A stretch of DNA of 64,000 nucleotides from positions 186,001 to 250,000 of the forward strand of contig JAMXSV010000024.1 in assembly GCA_027559495.1 (NCBI GenBank), read 5' to 3'. Position numbers and translations under genes: made by a program. Source of the stretch: Aurifilum marmelostoma (lineage: Eukaryota; Ascomycota; Sordariomycetes; Diaporthales; Cryphonectriaceae). Of the stretch, positions 47,566-58,663 are shown one piece after another (the stretch's first letter is position 1; the number at the start of each line of letters is the position of its first letter). The notes beneath the pieces were generated by a model. The model made no database searches. It saw only the letters and a program-made list of their open reading frames with translations, and was not told where the DNA came from.

Positions 47566-47591
47566 CAACTACACGTGACAACTACACGTGA
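47566..47591 (+). repeat. Perfect tandem 13-bp repeat with two E-boxes
   Basis: The 13-mer CAACTACACGTGA occurs twice head-to-tail without mismatch. Each copy contains one CACGTG, a bHLH (E-box) binding hexamer. It stands 3.6 kb from the nearest annotated start. Confidence 0.7.
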
Positions 47592-50500
47592 GCATATGGA
47601 TGAATTTGCGCTCTGTATGCAAGACCTTCTTGAACGAACTACCTTGACACTTACACGTCCCTCATGATACTTAAAAAAAAAAAAAAAAAAAAGCAGTGCC
47701 CCTTTGGAGTCTTCGGCTTCGTTCCTTGCGACCTTTTGTTAGCTCCAGGCATAGCAAGTCAGAACCAGACTTGATTCTCCGCCCATACAACAAATTCCAT
47801 CTACGAATTGGTCGGCAGCTTCGTATTCTGCCGCTGACTATTCACGCACAACTTCTTAGGGGAGGCAATCGATGCTCTAGGTATGCACTAATAGTGACCA
47901 GCCATACATTCCTAAACTGTGTGTAGTAGGGATCCCGAACTCTACCCAGACCGATATACGAAGCGATGGATGTCTAGGATAGTGACAAAGCCTCCGGAGG
48001 CTGGAGTATTGTGTAATCGGATTGAAGCAGACTCGACGTTTGGGTGTCAGTAGGGAAGATTCAAGTACATAAAATCTGGAACATAATTATAAAGATGCCG
48101 AGGTGTGAACAGTAGCGGATCACCGCTTCAAGCCTTTGTAACATATGCCGCCTCGGAGCTTAGGATAGACTGTCGCACTCTACTTTATTTGAACAACAGC
48201 ATTATCAACATGACACTACCTGTTTCGTGCTCGAAATTGTGTTTCTTACCTGGGATAGCTGCTGTAATCACATAAATGGGGCAAGCGCAAGAGTAAATAT
48301 GTACTGGACGATGGGCAGCAACTCGCTCTGTACTCGAAGGGAACTTTAGATCATACTTGTTTGCATATGCAACATGACCTCCCTACTACGGGCATTGCTC
48401 GAACCCAGCATCCCATATCAAGACGATGCGGCGCATGCGGCGCACACATGATAGCAGTGATTAGTAGCTGACATAGCGCTCCCCAAACTTGGGGGCCTGT
48501 CCCCTGCGCACAAATCCTTCATGACATTCGTAGGATCGGACTCTACTGAAATCAAGTCATGTTGATTGGACGGCACATTATCATCCGAGACGGTGACTTA
48601 TGCAGTGTAAGGCTGAAGCGACGTAGCATGCAGAGGAAATTTCCATTCCTTACTTGAACAGTCATGAGCGAACTGGAGCTGCCTCGCAGTTGGCACATCC
48701 CTATAGTATACCGCTCTCTGCCTCTACACTACATTGTGTCCAACTGCTGCGTAGTATGTATGTATGTATGCGTTCGTGCCTGGACGGCGTCGGCGGCGTC
48801 TGGACAAGCTTTCGCCAAGGGCGGAGTGTTGCTGGTGCTCCCGCTTCCTTGGCGCTTGGCAGACGACCAACCTGAGCCATGCCTGGGGTCTTCAGCACCA
48901 AGATGCTGCTTGCCAAGGAGCTACGCTGTCTGGCTGACGGACCGTTGGACAGGATATATTGAGGTCCAAGGGTCTTTCAGCGGTTGATTTGATCGCATTT
49001 GTATACTCTGGACGGGCAAAATGTTGACCAAAAGAATCCCTGCAAGCAAGCAAGCATCTGGAGGTAGGGGTGGCTGCAGATCACGAGAGGACTTCCCCCC
49101 GGGGGGCGGGGCGGGGGCGCACACCAGGGCACCGTCTAACAAACACGCAAGCAAACCACGGAGGGTACTCATCTTCAAGCCTGACCAGCAAAGCCGCCCG
49201 TTGTTCCCCGCCCTCATCATGAGCGCCTCCTTTATGAACGAGACATAATGCATAATCACCTTGGCGCTAAGTACAAAGACCTCCATCCCTGCAGAACATC
49301 GTAGCCGAGGCTAGGTTTTCTCGCCAACAAGTGGCTTACCAGACCTTGTGCTCCCAGGGACGATCGAATACAGCCCATATTTCCGAGATGCCGTCTGCTC
49401 ATCAACCAACGCCAGAGAAAACCTATTTGTCACATTGACCACTCACTGGGCAGTATGATGGCTGGACCCCCCGGCCGCCCCTTGCCGAATGTGGAGCATG
49501 GGGGACACACGCCGCTTTCTAACTCTTATCACGCTCATCAATATGGGGGCCTATGCTGATAACACCATCCGGCGCTGTAACGTTGTCAACTTCCGACCTT
49601 CCTGGTTGGGCAAACTTCTCGACTGCCCTTTGTTTTGGCCCTATCCTTGCTTGCGTGGGTGGCTTTGAGTCGGTCCTTTCCTGTCTGGATCAGCCTTCTT
49701 GTGGTCTCAGCACAGCTGCTGCTTCCCCCCTTCGTGCTTCTGTTTCTGCTGCTTGCAGGTGACAAACAGCATTGTTGACAATTGACATGGGCCCCTTGGG
49801 CTCAGCATCCTGTCTTTGCTGGGTGGCGAGGAGGGATTTCTTATCAGTTGATACAGTGGACTCGAGGCAGATGGACCAACGGGTCTTTTTTTTCTTCTTC
49901 AAGACATAGTAGTAATCGTGGGCCCCGGGGAGCTCCGCCAGATCGCTCTAGATGCCAGGCCAGTCACAACATCCGCCTCATTTCTATCGTTTCAGTTTTT
50001 ATTTCATTTTGTTCTTCCTTTTCTTCTTCTCAGTCTTGACCTTTGGGTTCCTACCACCCTGAGACTCGGGCAGGCCAGTTTTCATCCCGCAAAGTACCTT
50101 GCATAAATAAAACCCCTATCTCTGTCTCTCTTCCTCTCCCGTAGGACGCGAGAAATCCCAGGACCTTCCACCTAAGTAATAGTCGGGTAGAACAGGATCA
50201 CCAACCCTAGACGATAACACGGACTGAGGTTACGGACCCTCCGCAAAAGGATGTCCTCGTGCCCGCGGCCGCCATCCTCGTCTTCGAAGTTGGAGCGGAT
50301 CAGGATCTTCTACGGTCCTTCTAGAACCTGGGCGTGAGCGGGATCATGTCCTAGCTGGGCAATGTATCACCACACCACGCCGCCACGATGTTGCTGGGAT
50401 TCAGCCCATTACAGGCGTGCATTGACCAGTAAGGCTTAGCCCGTGATGAAGGCAAAAAAAGAGGCCTGGCGGGCTGCATATTGTGGCACACTGGGGAGGG

Positions 50501-50638
50501 CTGGATTGTCCACGGATTGGTCAATGACTGCTGGGAGAACACCCCTCGAGGATGGAGAGGTGTGGGACGATATTACAACAAATGGTACGGCCGATCCGAT
50601 CCTCGTTTCTTATCATCCAGAGCACGAACACGCACACG

Positions 50639-50663
50639 CACACACACACACACACACACACAC
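50639..50663 (+). repeat. (CA)n microsatellite
   Basis: An uninterrupted CA dinucleotide run of about 12 units, preceded by imperfect CGCA units from about 50629. Confidence 0.9.
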
Positions 50664-50967
50664 CATATGCACTATACCATCATCAGCCCTGCCTCGACAA
50701 ACAGACTAAGTCCTGCCGAATCTGTGTGGGCACCGACAAGGGGGTCAGATATCTCCCTCGTACTATGGTGCCATTGGGGCAGCCACCCTGGTCCACCATC
50801 TAAAGTGCCCCCGGGTCGCCATGACCAGGGTGCATCGCGGAAGATCAGGCCTGCATGGATACCACTGCGGATCTGGAGAGATGGTTCAGAGGAGAAGCAG
50901 AACGAGGAGGGGTAGGCGACTCGTCACCAACAATATAACCTCTCTCAGGTTCCTTTCTCTTTCCTTT

Positions 50968-51017
50968 CCTCCTCCTCCTCCTCCTCCTCCTCCTCCTCCT
51001 CCTCCTCCTCCTCCTCC
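50968..51017 (+). repeat. (CCT)n microsatellite in the transporter leader
   Basis: About 16 CCT triplets lie 138 bp before the peptide transporter ATG, in a polypyrimidine leader. This could affect promoter strength or vary between strains. Confidence 0.9.
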
Positions 51018-51154
51018 GTCGTTCTTGTTTTTCTTCTCCTTCGTCCTGCCAGTCTTTCTTTCAGGTCGAGCCTTTTGAAGACAGACTCTGGCCTCTCTGC
51101 CTTCAAGTCTTACCAGGTTATCTCAGAGTTGGAGACGTCTTGACAACAGACAAG

Positions 51155-53254
51155 ATGGGTGAGTAGAACCTCTCTCCTTTTCATATCACCCCGTTGATAT
51201 GTTTCTTTTTACGTCTTTGATGAGCTCGTGCCTTTCTTGTCCACCTACCTCTCTCTTGCTCCTTCTGAGGAACACAACTGACAAATAAAACTTTAATCAG
51301 TCAACACCGAAAGCGTCGAGAAGAAATTCGTCACTAGTCAGGGCGAGGCCGTCATCATCCCTGCGCCCGCTCACGGAGATGGCCCCCCAGCGGTTCATCC
51401 TGAAGTGGGCACAAAGCCTGACACCAAGGCGGCTGATGGTACCGATCTCGAGATAGCCTCTCGACCTGACACGGCCGCAGGCGAGATCTGGGACTTTGAG
51501 AACTTCCCCCTGCCCACGGAGGAGGAGCGTGCCACTCTTCGCAAGGTGCCGGACAAGATTCCCAAGATCGCCTACCTCCTCTGCGTCGCAGAACTGGCCG
51601 AGCGTGCCTCCTATTATGCTACCACCGGCGTATTCAGCGACTTCCTCGAGTATTCTCTGCCAGCAGGTGGCAATGGTGCCGGCGCGCCCGACCCAAACGA
51701 CCCGCAAGGTGTTGCTGGTGCCCTGGGAAAGGGTGTGCAGTTTGCCTCGGCCTTTGTGCTCCTCTTCACCTTTATGGCCTACGTCTTCCCTATCTTTGGT
51801 GCCTGGATCGCCGACACGAGGCTTGGTCGCTACAACACCATCATGCTGGGCGCTGCCATCGGCGCCGTGGCGCACGTCATCATGACCGGTGGTGCTGCGC
51901 CGAGCGTGCTGCAAAAGGGCGACGGGATCGCGCCGTTCATGATCTCCTTCTTCATGCTGGCCATCGGTGCTGGCATCTTCAAGCCCAACGTCGCCCCTAC
52001 CGTGCTCGACCAGTACACGCACCAGCGCGAGTACGTCAAGACGCTCAAGTCTGGCGAGAGGGTCATTGTCGACCCCGAGACCACCATCCAGCGCATCATG
52101 GTCATCTACTACGGCTTCATCAACATCGGTGCCTTTTTCGCCCTCGCCTCCACCTATGCCGAGAAGTATGTTGGCTACTGGCTGGCCTTCCTGCTGCCCA
52201 CCATCATGTACACCCTCGTGGTCATTGTGTTTGTCGGCGTGCGCACCAAGATCGTCAAGAAGCCGCCCATGGGCTCCGAGCTCAACGACTTCTTCAGGAT
52301 CACGGCCATCTGCTGCAAGGAGCACAAGTTCCAGATCTGGAAGAAGGGCTTCTGGGATGCTGCGAAGCCCGAGGTCCAGGCCAAGCGGGGCAGGGCGGTC
52401 ACCTGGAACAACAAGCTCGTCAAGGACGTCGGGCGCACCTGGGCCGCGTGTCAGATCTTCCTGTACATCCCCATCTGGTACCTCAACGACGGCGGCATCG
52501 GCGCGGCCCCGAGCAACCTGGCAGCCTCGACCGTGCTCAACCACGCGCCCAACGACCTCCTGTCCAACTTCAACTCGCTCACCATCATCATCTTCACCCC
52601 CATCTTTGCCTACGGCATCTACCCGACCCTCAACCGCTTCGGCATCCACTTCGGCCGCGTCAAGCGCATGACCTTTGGCATGGTCCTCGCCGCCATCTCG
52701 GGCCTGTGCGGCGGTATCCTGCAGCTCTACGTCTACCGCTGGAGCCCCTGCGGGTCCTACGCATCCACCTGCGACGAGCCCGCGCCCATCTCGGTCTGGT
52801 GGGAGCTGCCCATGGTCTGCCTGGGCGCCATCTCCGAGATCCTCGTCAACGTCACCTGCTACGAGATGGCCTATGCCCGCGCCCCGCCCAACATGAAGGC
52901 CTGTGTCTTTTCCATCTGCCTGTTCATGACGGCCCTCTATGCCGCTCTGGGCGAGATCTTGACGCCTGCTATTCAGGACCCGTACCTGGTGGTAAGTTGA
53001 ACAAGACATACATCCTTTTTCTCTTCCATTCTTCTGTTCTTTTGTGTGCTGACATTTCTGTTTCCCTCTTGTTCTAGTGGATCTGGTTCGGCCCTGCCAT
53101 CGCCCTCTTCGTCCAGACAGCCATCTTCTGGTTCCGCCACCGCAACATCGACGAGGATGCCTACATGACCTATGAGGATGAGGAGGACCAGACCAGTGTC
53201 GTCCCTCTGCATGGCAACAGCGAGGTTCTCTCGGAGAAGGAGACCAGTGGATAG
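51155..53254 (+). CDS. PTR2-type proton-coupled di/tripeptide transporter (POT family)
   Basis: The model is join(51155..51158,51301..52991,53078..53254), 623 aa. The first coding exon is only four nucleotides (ATG plus G). It is followed by a 142-bp intron with a GTGAGT donor and an ATCAG acceptor, giving MVNTESVEKKF. The last intron is 86 bp and joins YLV|WIWFGP. A cytosolic N-terminus of about 90 residues precedes the first helix, which carries the ELAERASYYATTG signature. The PTR2 signature appears as YYGFINIGAFFA. About twelve membrane helices and a large central loop (about residues 310-350) fit fungal PTR2 proteins. They import di- and tripeptides with protons across the plasma membrane under nitrogen control. 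The C-terminus is acidic (DEDAYMTYEDEEDQ). Confidence 0.95.
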
Positions 53255-53384
53255 ATGCACATATTGTTCGTTTGCCCACAGAGTTTCATATAATTAAGAA
53301 ATATTAAAGAAACAAGATAATATCACAACAATGTTGGAATGTCATTAAGTGGAACGGCAGAGTAGGGCTCGGGTTGCCTACAAG

Positions 53385-53410
53385 GTGTGTGTGTGTGTGT
53401 GTGTGTGTGT
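53385..53410 (+). repeat. (GT)n microsatellite
   Basis: About 13 uninterrupted GT units lie just downstream of the peptide transporter stop codon, probably in its 3' flank. Confidence 0.9.
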
Positions 53411-53876
53411 ACATCTCAGATTCATAAGATACCCTGGAGCATTGTTGAAGTACTCCTTCGAGAGGAATATCCCCCCTCATGAGCTGAGAGGAGTCCTAAG
53501 CATCTTGTACACCATCTTCAGATGTCCTCTACACCCGTTCCCACATGATCAGACTTGTCCCTTTATGGCCCTGCGCTGGCTCGACATTGTCACGTAATCA
53601 TGTAATCACCTAAGTAATGAAAAACGTGATCGCAGCGCTCGCATCCACCATTTGTCTAGGGTTCTGACCTCGCCGCCGCCGCCGCCTTGGCATGCATAGC
53701 GTCTTTGGCGTGCTCGGTGTCGTTCGAGGATTAGACTTTACCCATCTGACCGTTCCTTTTCTCCCTCCCTCCTCTTTCCTTTCACTTTGACTTGTTCAGA
53801 ATCGACACCAAGAAGGAGATACTTACCCCCCACATCTCACTGGTTGACAGTCCTCGGCACCGGCTGAGCTTCCAGG

Positions 53877-54118
53877 ATGGCTTCTCTCGAGGATCAAGAT
53901 CTCCATATGTATCCTCATAAACTTTAAAAATGACGCCAGTGAATACGCCACAGTAACAAGGAGGGTGCTTTTTCTATTCAGCATGTAAGTCGTGCTCCAT
54001 CAATTGAAGGCATGATGGGTTGACAAAATCCAGCACGACCGTATTGAGTAGAGAGCGGATCGCCACCCACACCCCAGCTGAGCACTGCCACGTTGTATCC
54101 TCATTAATTCATGAATAA
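53877..54118 (+). CDS. Possible very short two-exon gene (hypothetical, 38 aa)
   Basis: A promoter-like polypyrimidine stretch and an AG-rich leader precede an ATG encoding MASLEDQDLH. Joining 53877..53908 to 54034..54118 (125-bp intron, GTATCC donor, TCCAG acceptor) gives 38 codons ending in VVSSLIHE and stop. An alternative acceptor at 53980 followed by GTAAGT would insert a 3-nt exon in the same frame. No family is recognised. It may be a real small protein, the start of a decayed gene, or chance. Confidence 0.22.
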
Positions 54119-54736
54119 GATGATTTACACATTGCACAGCTCATGGGATTATGATATAGCTATCAAATTACTGTGTTTGTATCTGATCAGGTGGTCAACC
54201 CCGCCGACCGCCGAGGGGGGGGGGGGGCACATGCACAGAGACATACACGAGGGTTAGGGTTGATTGGGCCCAGTAGAGGGTCTGAGGTGAGAGTGCTGAG
54301 ATGCACACATAGTAATCATACAATGACTCTCGTCCACATGGGAACTCATGCACGACAGAAAAAGCATAAGCCTGACAAAAAGAATGCACATCCCTGATTT
54401 CTATGCACACAGAGAGTTTCCCAGCTCGTCACATGCTGCGAAGCTAGCATTAGTCGATCTCTTGAGATGGTGTGGGGTTGGAGTCGATGTTGCCATACGG
54501 CAGAATGATGGCATCAAGGTGATGCGATTTGGAGCCCTGCATAGGCGCAAAGTGATCTATCTGGTGAGCGTGGAATGAGGTTCACCATAAATTACATCAG
54601 TTAGGATAAATCGCATATCTTTTATACTCCGACGAAACCAAAATTCGTATGGTGTCACAGAGGGCACTTCGGTCAGGTTTACACAGTTGCTATTTACTTA
54701 CAGTCTCGTCTGCAAAGTCTGACCCCTCAGCTCGAC

Positions 54737-56280
54737 ATGGCCGCAGCGACTAGTGGTACTCACCCATCTACTGACCCACAGGTGTACGCCGAGTATGCCT
54801 CCAAATGGTCGACTTCCCTCCCAGACAATGAGGAGGCATGGCTGCAGCGGGCCAAGGATGTCGCCGCCGTCCTCGCAAGAGATGCCAGCACCCGGGAGCG
54901 CGAGAGCAAATCCCCCCGGGCAGAGGTTGCGCTGCTCAAGCACTCGAACCTGACGAAGCTGCTTGGGCCGAAGAAGTACGGCGGTGGTGGACAGCCGTGG
55001 AGTATAGGATACAAGGCGATCCGCGAGGTGGCCAAAGCTGACGGGTGAGTTGGCCTATATCAGCACGGACTTCTGCATCCTCCTCTACATTTTCTCAGTT
55101 CTTACCAGCGGGCGTGGCTTAGATCCATCGGGATGCTCCTCGGATACCACCTCCTGTGGTCCACGACGGCCAATGTCGTCGGGACCCCAGAGCAGATAGA
55201 CCGCTTGCAAGAGCTCATCCTCTCCAACAACTACTTCCTCGGAGGAGCAGTCAACCCGAGGGACAGCGACCTCAAGGTGACCGACGCAGGAGACAAGCTC
55301 GTGTTCAACGGCGTGAAGCACTTCAACACGGGCGGCGTCATCTCGGACCTCACGGTGCTGGAGGGCGTCCTCGAGGGCACCGAGAACCACGTGTTTGCGA
55401 TCGTGCCTACCAGGCAGGAGGGCATCAAGTTCAAGTATAACTGGGACAATGTGGGCCTCAGGCTGACCGAGAGCGGCGGCGTGTCTATTGAGAACGTGCC
55501 TGCGCCGTGGGGCGACGCCTTGGGCTGGGACGGCAACAAGAAGCAGCCCATTGCTGATATCGTCAATGTCCCGTTCGGGTCACTGCTGCTTCCCACGTGT
55601 GTCTACATCTATTTTTCTCTGCCCTCCTTGTGCATATTACACACAAAGTTGCTGACATGCACACTGTCTAGAATCCAGCTTGTCTTTAGCAATTTCTACC
55701 TGGGTATCGCGCAGGGGGCACTCGATTTCGCGTCAAAGTACACGGTGGAGAATACCAGGCCATGGCCATTCGGCGGTGATGTGAGTGATGGATCCGTATC
55801 TCAGGTACCGGGCAATGAATGATATGAAGTCTGAGCTGACATAACCCCCCCTCCCCTCCCTCACCGCCCAATCAGAACAAAGAGAAAGCAACCGACGAAT
55901 TCTATATCCTGTCCAAATACGGCAACTTCCTGGCCCACCTCCGGGCAGCCGAGAGCCTCGCAGACAAGGCTGGCGCGATCCTGGACTCCGTCTACAACAA
56001 GTACTCGACCAGGCGCGGCGAGCTTCCCGCCCGGGAGCGCGGCGAGCTCGCCGAGTGGGTGGCCAGCGTCAAAGTCGTGACCACGGACACTGGCCTGCGG
56101 GTGACGTCGGGCGTGTTCGAGGTGACGGGGGCCAAGTCGACGGCGGCGAGGGTGGGACTGGACCGGTTCTGGCGCGATATCCGGACGCACACGCTTCATG
56201 ACCCCGTGGCGTACAAGGAGAGGGAGCTTGGTCGGTATCAGCTTCTTGACGAGGTGCCGACGCCCACCTGGTATACTTGA
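54737..56280 (+). CDS. Acyl-CoA dehydrogenase-fold flavin monooxygenase (DszC/SfnB-like)
   Basis: The model is join(54737..55044,55123..55596,55672..55780,55876..56280), 431 aa. The introns are 78, 75 and 95 bp and all close in phase (ADG-SIGMLLGYH, LLLPT-IQLVFSNFY, FGGD|NKEKATD). The order is an N-terminal helical domain, a beta-domain (FLGGAVNPRDSDLKV to GLRLTESGGVSIENV) and a C-terminal four-helix domain ending PTPTWYT. The VFSNFYLGIAQGAL and DRFWRDIRTHTLHDPVAYK segments are typical of the dibenzothiophene-desulfurisation DszC / SfnB / thermophilic desulfurising enzyme group rather than true acyl-CoA dehydrogenases. Group members use reduced flavin and oxygen on sulfur or amine compounds. 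In fungi these genes often relate to sulfonate or sulfone use, but the substrate here is unknown. No flavin reductase lies nearby. Confidence 0.9.
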
Positions 56281-56829
56281 GGGATGGCGGTTGTAATATT
56301 AGGGTTATTGTTATAGTGTGGTAAAACGTAGCCAGCCTAGCAGTCAAGTCTGATGTCCTGGTGGTTTTTCAAGTTGTTTTGTCTAGGGAGAAATTTATTG
56401 ATTATTGTAAAGACAAAGCAAAAGCGACGCCTGTACACAAAAAAACTCCGGCCAATGATGCACTTTCAAAGAGAATCCCACGCTGCCCGCTTGAAGAACA
56501 ACCCTTGACTCCATCCACCATCCCACCCACATGTCCATTTTGGTAGGATAAGGAAGACATCGGTTTAGATCTATAAAAGGGTGTATATTAATCCCCTTGA
56601 TTCTTTTTCTTTTTTTTTTTTTTTTTTTCTTTTCTTCTCTCTTTTTTTGTATTCTTCCCGTCGTCTCCCTACCCTCCTTATATGATCCGAGCTTGGTGCT
56701 GGGGTCCCTCTCTTTGATTATCATATCATGCCCGTCGGATGCTGCCTCAGGGGCCAAGGGTCATTCTCCGAGAGCGTAAAGGCATCGGAGAGCCGTTTTC
56801 TGTATACACAAAGAGAAAGAATCAGAATA
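56281..56829. other. Convergent intergenic spacer
   Basis: This spacer lies between the 3' ends of the DszC-like and receptor genes. It contains a T-rich run at 56602-56628. No gene is seen. Confidence 0.6.
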
Positions 56830-58663
56830 CTATGCCGACCAGTCACTGACGTTTGTTTGGGCCTCCAACCCTTTAGAGTCGAGATCCTTGAGGTGCACCT
56901 GGCTCGACGTCTCGGCGTCGTGGAACTGCACCGTGTAGGACCGCTGGTACGTGATTCCCTTCCCCGCGCCCCAGCTCCCGCCGCCGCTGCTGCTACTCGC
57001 TCCACCACCGGACTTGGACGTGACGCCCGACTCGAGGCCCCCCCTGGCCCGGCTGCGGATGGCCCTCGAGCCGCCCGTGGCGTAGTGGTCGCCCCAGGAG
57101 GCGTTGGTGCCGTAGCCGCGGCGGGTCGTCGTCAGGGCCGGGAAGAGCTTCACGAGGATGAGGCGGAGGGCCGGCATGCAGGCGCACATGATGCCCACGT
57201 TGACTTCGATCGTGCTCCACTGCGACACGCGGAGGTTGTCCCAGGTCGGGTTGCTGGAGTTGGCGAATGTGATGAGGGTCTGGAGACGGACGATTGAGAT
57301 GACGGTGACGCTGTATATCAGGAGGATCTTGTTACTTGGAGGACATTCTTCCTGATAACATTGGAAAAAAAAAAAAAAAAAAAAAAACTTGAGGGGCTGG
57401 CTGAGCTGAGAGCTGTTGTAGAACTTACAAGGTTCCCGTGCAAAACATGATACCAACACCAATCTTCTTCTTAAAGTGCAGCTGAAGGTCCTTGAGCTGA
57501 AACAGCGGGATCGCGACCATCCAGATGTCGAGGGCAATGGAGGTGATGGCGTTGGCCCAGCCGAGACTGTTGGCGCTGATGCATGTGCCGGTGTGCTCGC
57601 CGTCCCAGCTGGTCCAGTAGTAGTCGATAGGCTGGCACTGGAACACGGCGATGAGGATGAAAGCCACGCCCCAGATGACATTATAACCAATGGTACCCCA
57701 GAGCAGCAGGCGGACGTTCTTCTTGGGGAAGATCTTGAGGTAGAAGAACAGGAGTGACATCTTGAGGAAGGCCAGGTTGAGGAAGTAGACCCACTCCATC
57801 CAGTAGAACCAGTACACAAAAGAGGTGATCTCGTGCGGGGAGAGGGTCCAGATGTCGCGCCCCAGCCCGTTGGCGATGGTCCCGCGCGAGGTCATGATGG
57901 TGCTGGCGGCACCGGAGAGGATGGTGGCGATGATGAACCAGTCGTCGAGGCCGAGCTGCATGCGCGCTACAAACAGCCGGTAGCCGATCCGGAGGAGAAA
58001 GATGAAAGCCGAGATGACGCCCATGGTGATGTTTAGTATGTCGTATGCCTTGCCTGCATCACGCACGGGGGCGCCGCAGCCTGTCTGTGTGACATTTTTG
58101 ACGACTGTTTGGGGGTGAAAGTAAGATATTGATCATGTTAGTTTACCAGCCAGCCAGCAGCAAAGAAAACAAAGCACTCCCAGCTTGTTTATTTTGTTCT
58201 TGTATTCTTTTCTTCTCCCTCTCTCTTTTTTCTCTTATATTCTCGAGATTCATAAGAAGTGACTGACCTAGTGCTTCAGTTACGGTGCAATTATATGTCA
58301 CACAGAGAGTGATCTCATCTTGCATTGCTGTGTTTGTACACATGCATGTGAGGTCGGTACATGTTGGATATGTCTGGAAGCCTGCGAGGAAGCAGTTGAG
58401 CTAAATATAAGACATAGCCAAAGTCAGAAAATAATCCTGTGATATACCAAGCCCGTTGTTGCTTTGTCTTTGCGCATTGGGGGCAAGAAAGAAGAGCAGG
58501 CGTCGGACAAGCAAGGACTTACCCCACAAGTCGGCAGTTCAGCCGCGAGAGTTGTGAGATCTGCTGTTGATGATGAGGAGTCGTCGTCCGCTCTTCTGCT
58601 TGAGGCCAGGGCGGCTGGGAGGATGGTCCCTAGCACCAGCAGGAACCGTAAGGATGGAAACAT
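56830..58663 (-). CDS. CFEM-domain Pth11-type G-protein-coupled receptor
   Basis: The model is complement(join(56830..57310,57429..58104,58268..58400,58523..58663)), 476 aa. The introns are 122, 163 and 118 bp. A signal peptide (about 1-21) precedes a CFEM domain whose eight cysteines are Cys46, 50, 61, 66, 68, 80, 85 and 101, with Asp63 at the heme/iron-binding position. Seven membrane helices follow from about residue 108 to 370 (rhodopsin-like fungal domain), with conserved LGLDDWFI, FLKMSLLFFYLKIF, YNVIWG and MFCTGTFVTVISIVRLQ. The Gly/Ser-rich cytosolic tail ends TNVSDWSA. CFEM-GPCRs related to Magnaporthe Pth11 sense surfaces or host cues and signal through G proteins at the plasma membrane. 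The intron before the last exon carries a T22 tract in the sense strand. The CFEM domain is split by the first two introns. All key cysteines are intact, so the receptor looks functional. Confidence 0.94.

Larger units (their letters stand above)
46152..51154. other. 5-kb gene-poor region
   Basis: No recognisable coding sequence is present. I see an A20-type run at about 47671-47690, a perfect tandem 13-mer with two CACGTG hexamers (47566-47591), a (CA)n run (50639-50663) and a (CCT)n run (50968-51017). Short frames have no family features. From about 50940 on, the pyrimidine-rich sequence is the leader of the peptide transporter. An undetected non-coding RNA or an eroded transposon is possible. 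Confidence 0.5.
53255..54736. other. Intergenic with (GT)n run and a possible tiny gene
   Basis: This 1.5-kb spacer contains a (GT)n run (53385-53410), a polypyrimidine promoter-like stretch (53755-53800), a possible two-exon mini-gene listed separately, and a G-run near 54216-54226. Nothing else is recognised. Confidence 0.5.

Noticed and set aside
51297..53279. 660-codon open frame on the minus strand
   Set aside because: It is the exact antisense of the peptide transporter, with His/Asp/Gly-rich composition caused by the high third-position GC of the real gene.
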